In this document: positions 5,371-6,264 of the stretch, piece by piece
Layout: every line of letters begins with the position of its first letter
Numbering within the stretch: position 1 is the first letter of the stretch
Assembly: GCA_902494375.1 (NCBI GenBank)
Contig: CABUTL010000091.1
Span: 1-6,264, forward strand
DNA: 6,264 bases
Direction of reading: 5' to 3'
DNA from: an uncultured Collinsella sp.
GTDB taxonomy: Bacteria; Actinomycetota; Coriobacteriia; Coriobacteriales; Coriobacteriaceae
Notes under the pieces: generated by a model
Databases searched by the model: none
What the model was told of the DNA's origin: nothing
Seen by the model: only the letters and a program-made list of their open reading frames with translations
Translations under genes and position numbers: made by a program

Positions 5371-5526
5371 TTATGCGGCCTCCTCGATGTCCACCAAAAG
5401 GTTGCGCACGGGGTATGCTGCTAGGTTCCGTGCGTTGGCAGTATTATGCCGCGGCTGTTGCAAAGAAGCGCTAAAGAAAGGCTTAATCAGGTTTGATGTA
5501 ACAATGAAACCGCAGGTCAAGGCCAT
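5371..5526 (-). CDS. Very small ORF, 51 residues, in tandem with the 69-residue ORF (doubtful)
   Basis: This frame runs from ATG at 5526-5524 to TAA at 5373-5371 and ends ARNLAAYPVRNLLVDIEEAA. The last codons contain the GAGGAGG that could serve as ribosome binding site for the next ORF, so translational coupling is conceivable. There is no good ribosome binding site before its own ATG, and I recognise no family. The C-terminal half looks more protein-like than the N-terminal half, so it could be the tail of a degraded gene. A 7-base inverted repeat (CGCACGG 5405-5411, CCGTGCG 5428-5434) lies inside. Low confidence. Confidence 0.15.
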   Translation of the reverse strand: MALTCGFIVTSNLIKPFFSASLQQPRHNTANARNLAAYPVRNLLVDIEEAA

Positions 5527-5622
5527 CGAGTAACACTCTTGAAAGGTTTTGAGCTTAAGGGCTTTCTAAGGTTTGTGGCGCGGATGTGGCTTGCCTGTGT
5601 GGGGCGTGTGGACGGCTCGTTC

Positions 5623-6258
5623 CTAGCGCTGCGGCTCTGCAGTGCGCACCTGCTCGATGACCTTTTCCATGGTGGCGTCGATGCGGTCCTTTTTGAGTTC
5701 GCATTCCCAGATGGTTATGGGCGTCCAGCCCATTTGGGTAAGCGCGTCGATGGCAGCGCGGTCGCGCTCGACGTTGCGACGGAACTTTGCCTCCCAAAAC
5801 TCAACGTTGCGCTTGGGCTTGCTAGGGTTGCACTTAGGGCAGCGGTGCCAAAAGCAACCGTTGACGAAGATGGCGATCTTGCGCCCGGGGAAGGCGATAT
5901 CGGGTTTGCCGGGAACCTTCCATTCCAAACGATAGCCCGTGAGGCCCGCGGCGCGCAGGCGCTGACGTACGAGCAGCTCGGGTTTGGTGTTCGCACGCTT
6001 GTTGCCCTTCATGGACTTTTTTATAGCGGCGCGACGGCGCACCAGTTCGCGCTCGTCGGCTGAAAGGTCCGAGGTATCGATGCCGTCGAGCAGACCGGGT
6101 TTGGGACGCTTCTTGCTGCGGCGCTTAGGTGCGCGCTTGGATTTGGTGGCGGGTTTGTCGGTCGTGGTGGCCTCGGCGTCGTTGGCAGTGCCGTTGGCCT
6201 CAAGCCGATCTTCCTTCAACTCAATCAGAGCATCGATAAGCCCTTTGTCGGCGGGCAT
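5623..6258 (-). CDS. vsr: Very short patch repair endonuclease (Vsr) with basic N-terminal extension; possibly cut by window edge
   Basis: Vsr nicks DNA beside the T of T:G mismatches that arise when 5-methylcytosine deaminates, and usually sits beside a cytosine methyltransferase gene. Residues about 64-211 are the Vsr domain: NTKPELLVRQ (90-99, E94), PGKPDIAFPGRK (116-127, with D120 equivalent to catalytic D51 of E. coli Vsr), NGCFWHRCPKC (133-143), NVEFWEAKFRRNVERDR (151-167) and WEC (184-186). Cysteines 135, 140, 143 and 186 can form the structural zinc site. E. coli Vsr has 156 residues; here about 60 extra N-terminal residues include the Lys/Arg-rich stretch 35-54. ATG at 6258 has no clear ribosome binding site and the frame is open to the window end, so the true start may lie outside. 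Positions matching E. coli T63-H64 are V132-N133. The methyltransferase partner, if any, is not in the window. Confidence 0.87.
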   Translation of the reverse strand: MPADKGLIDALIELKEDRLEANGTANDAEATTTDKPATKSKRAPKRRSKKRPKPGLLDGIDTSDLSADERELVRRRAAIKKSMKGNKRANTKPELLVRQRLRAAGLTGYRLEWKVPGKPDIAFPGRKIAIFVNGCFWHRCPKCNPSKPKRNVEFWEAKFRRNVERDRAAIDALTQMGWTPITIWECELKKDRIDATMEKVIEQVRTAEPQR

Positions 6259-6264
6259 CCACTC

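Noticed and set aside
5404..5435. Seven-base inverted repeat CGCACGG/CCGTGCG as a regulatory hairpin
   Set aside because: The loop is 16 bases, no T tract follows and there is no link to a confident gene; chance occurrence is likely in GC-rich DNA.
1..6264. CRISPR arrays, tRNA or rRNA genes, riboswitches, phage or transposase genes
   Set aside because: No regularly spaced repeats, no tRNA-like cloverleaf, no rRNA signature and no integrase or transposase coding sequence were seen.

Overview
The window looks like a stretch of chromosome from a moderately high-GC anaerobic gut actinobacterium, most likely a member of the Coriobacteriia such as Collinsella. This is inferred from GC-biased codon use, the variant galactokinase signature, a flavodiiron oxygen/NO reductase typical of anaerobes, and the general gene style. 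The taxon is not proven by anything in the window. It holds five confident protein genes and one partial one. Two more small ORFs are doubtful.

Layout. At the left edge is the 5' end of a galactokinase gene on the minus strand (1-188). It diverges from a LacI-family regulator (527-1558, plus). The 338-base gap between them carries three copies of one operator-like 16-mer and is the clearest regulatory logic in the window: the LacI protein probably controls galK and itself. Next on the plus strand is a class A flavodiiron protein (1688-2848) with its own extended -10 promoter and a strong ribosome binding site, ending in a strong hairpin terminator (2881-2920). Convergent to it is a DeoR-family regulator (2923-3726, minus).

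The 334-base AT-rich gap 3727-4060 lies between deoR and a divergent class II ketose-bisphosphate aldolase (4061-4918, plus). It holds a good minus-strand promoter for deoR, two tandem TTTCG...TCTTTT boxes that look like DeoR-type operators, a candidate -10 for the aldolase and a leader hairpin. The DeoR-type protein, which has a sugar-phosphate sensor fold, may control the aldolase. The aldolase resembles GatY/KbaY as much as a glycolytic fructose-bisphosphate aldolase.

The 704-base gap 4919-5622 has no confident gene. It starts with a nested palindrome of about 130 bases: 29-base inverted-repeat arms (28/29 matching) enclose a bidirectional terminator hairpin. A degenerate partial copy of one arm lies further right. 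After this come two small minus-strand ORFs of doubtful status (5159-5368 and 5371-5526). At the right edge is a Vsr-type very-short-patch mismatch endonuclease (5623-6258, minus, frame open to the window edge) with an unusual basic N-terminal extension.

Functionally the window mixes sugar catabolism with local regulators (galK/LacI, aldolase/DeoR), oxygen/NO defence and DNA repair linked to cytosine methylation. No clearly new multi-gene system is visible. The best candidates for something undescribed are the nested palindromic element at 4949-5079 and the three-operator galK/LacI control region.
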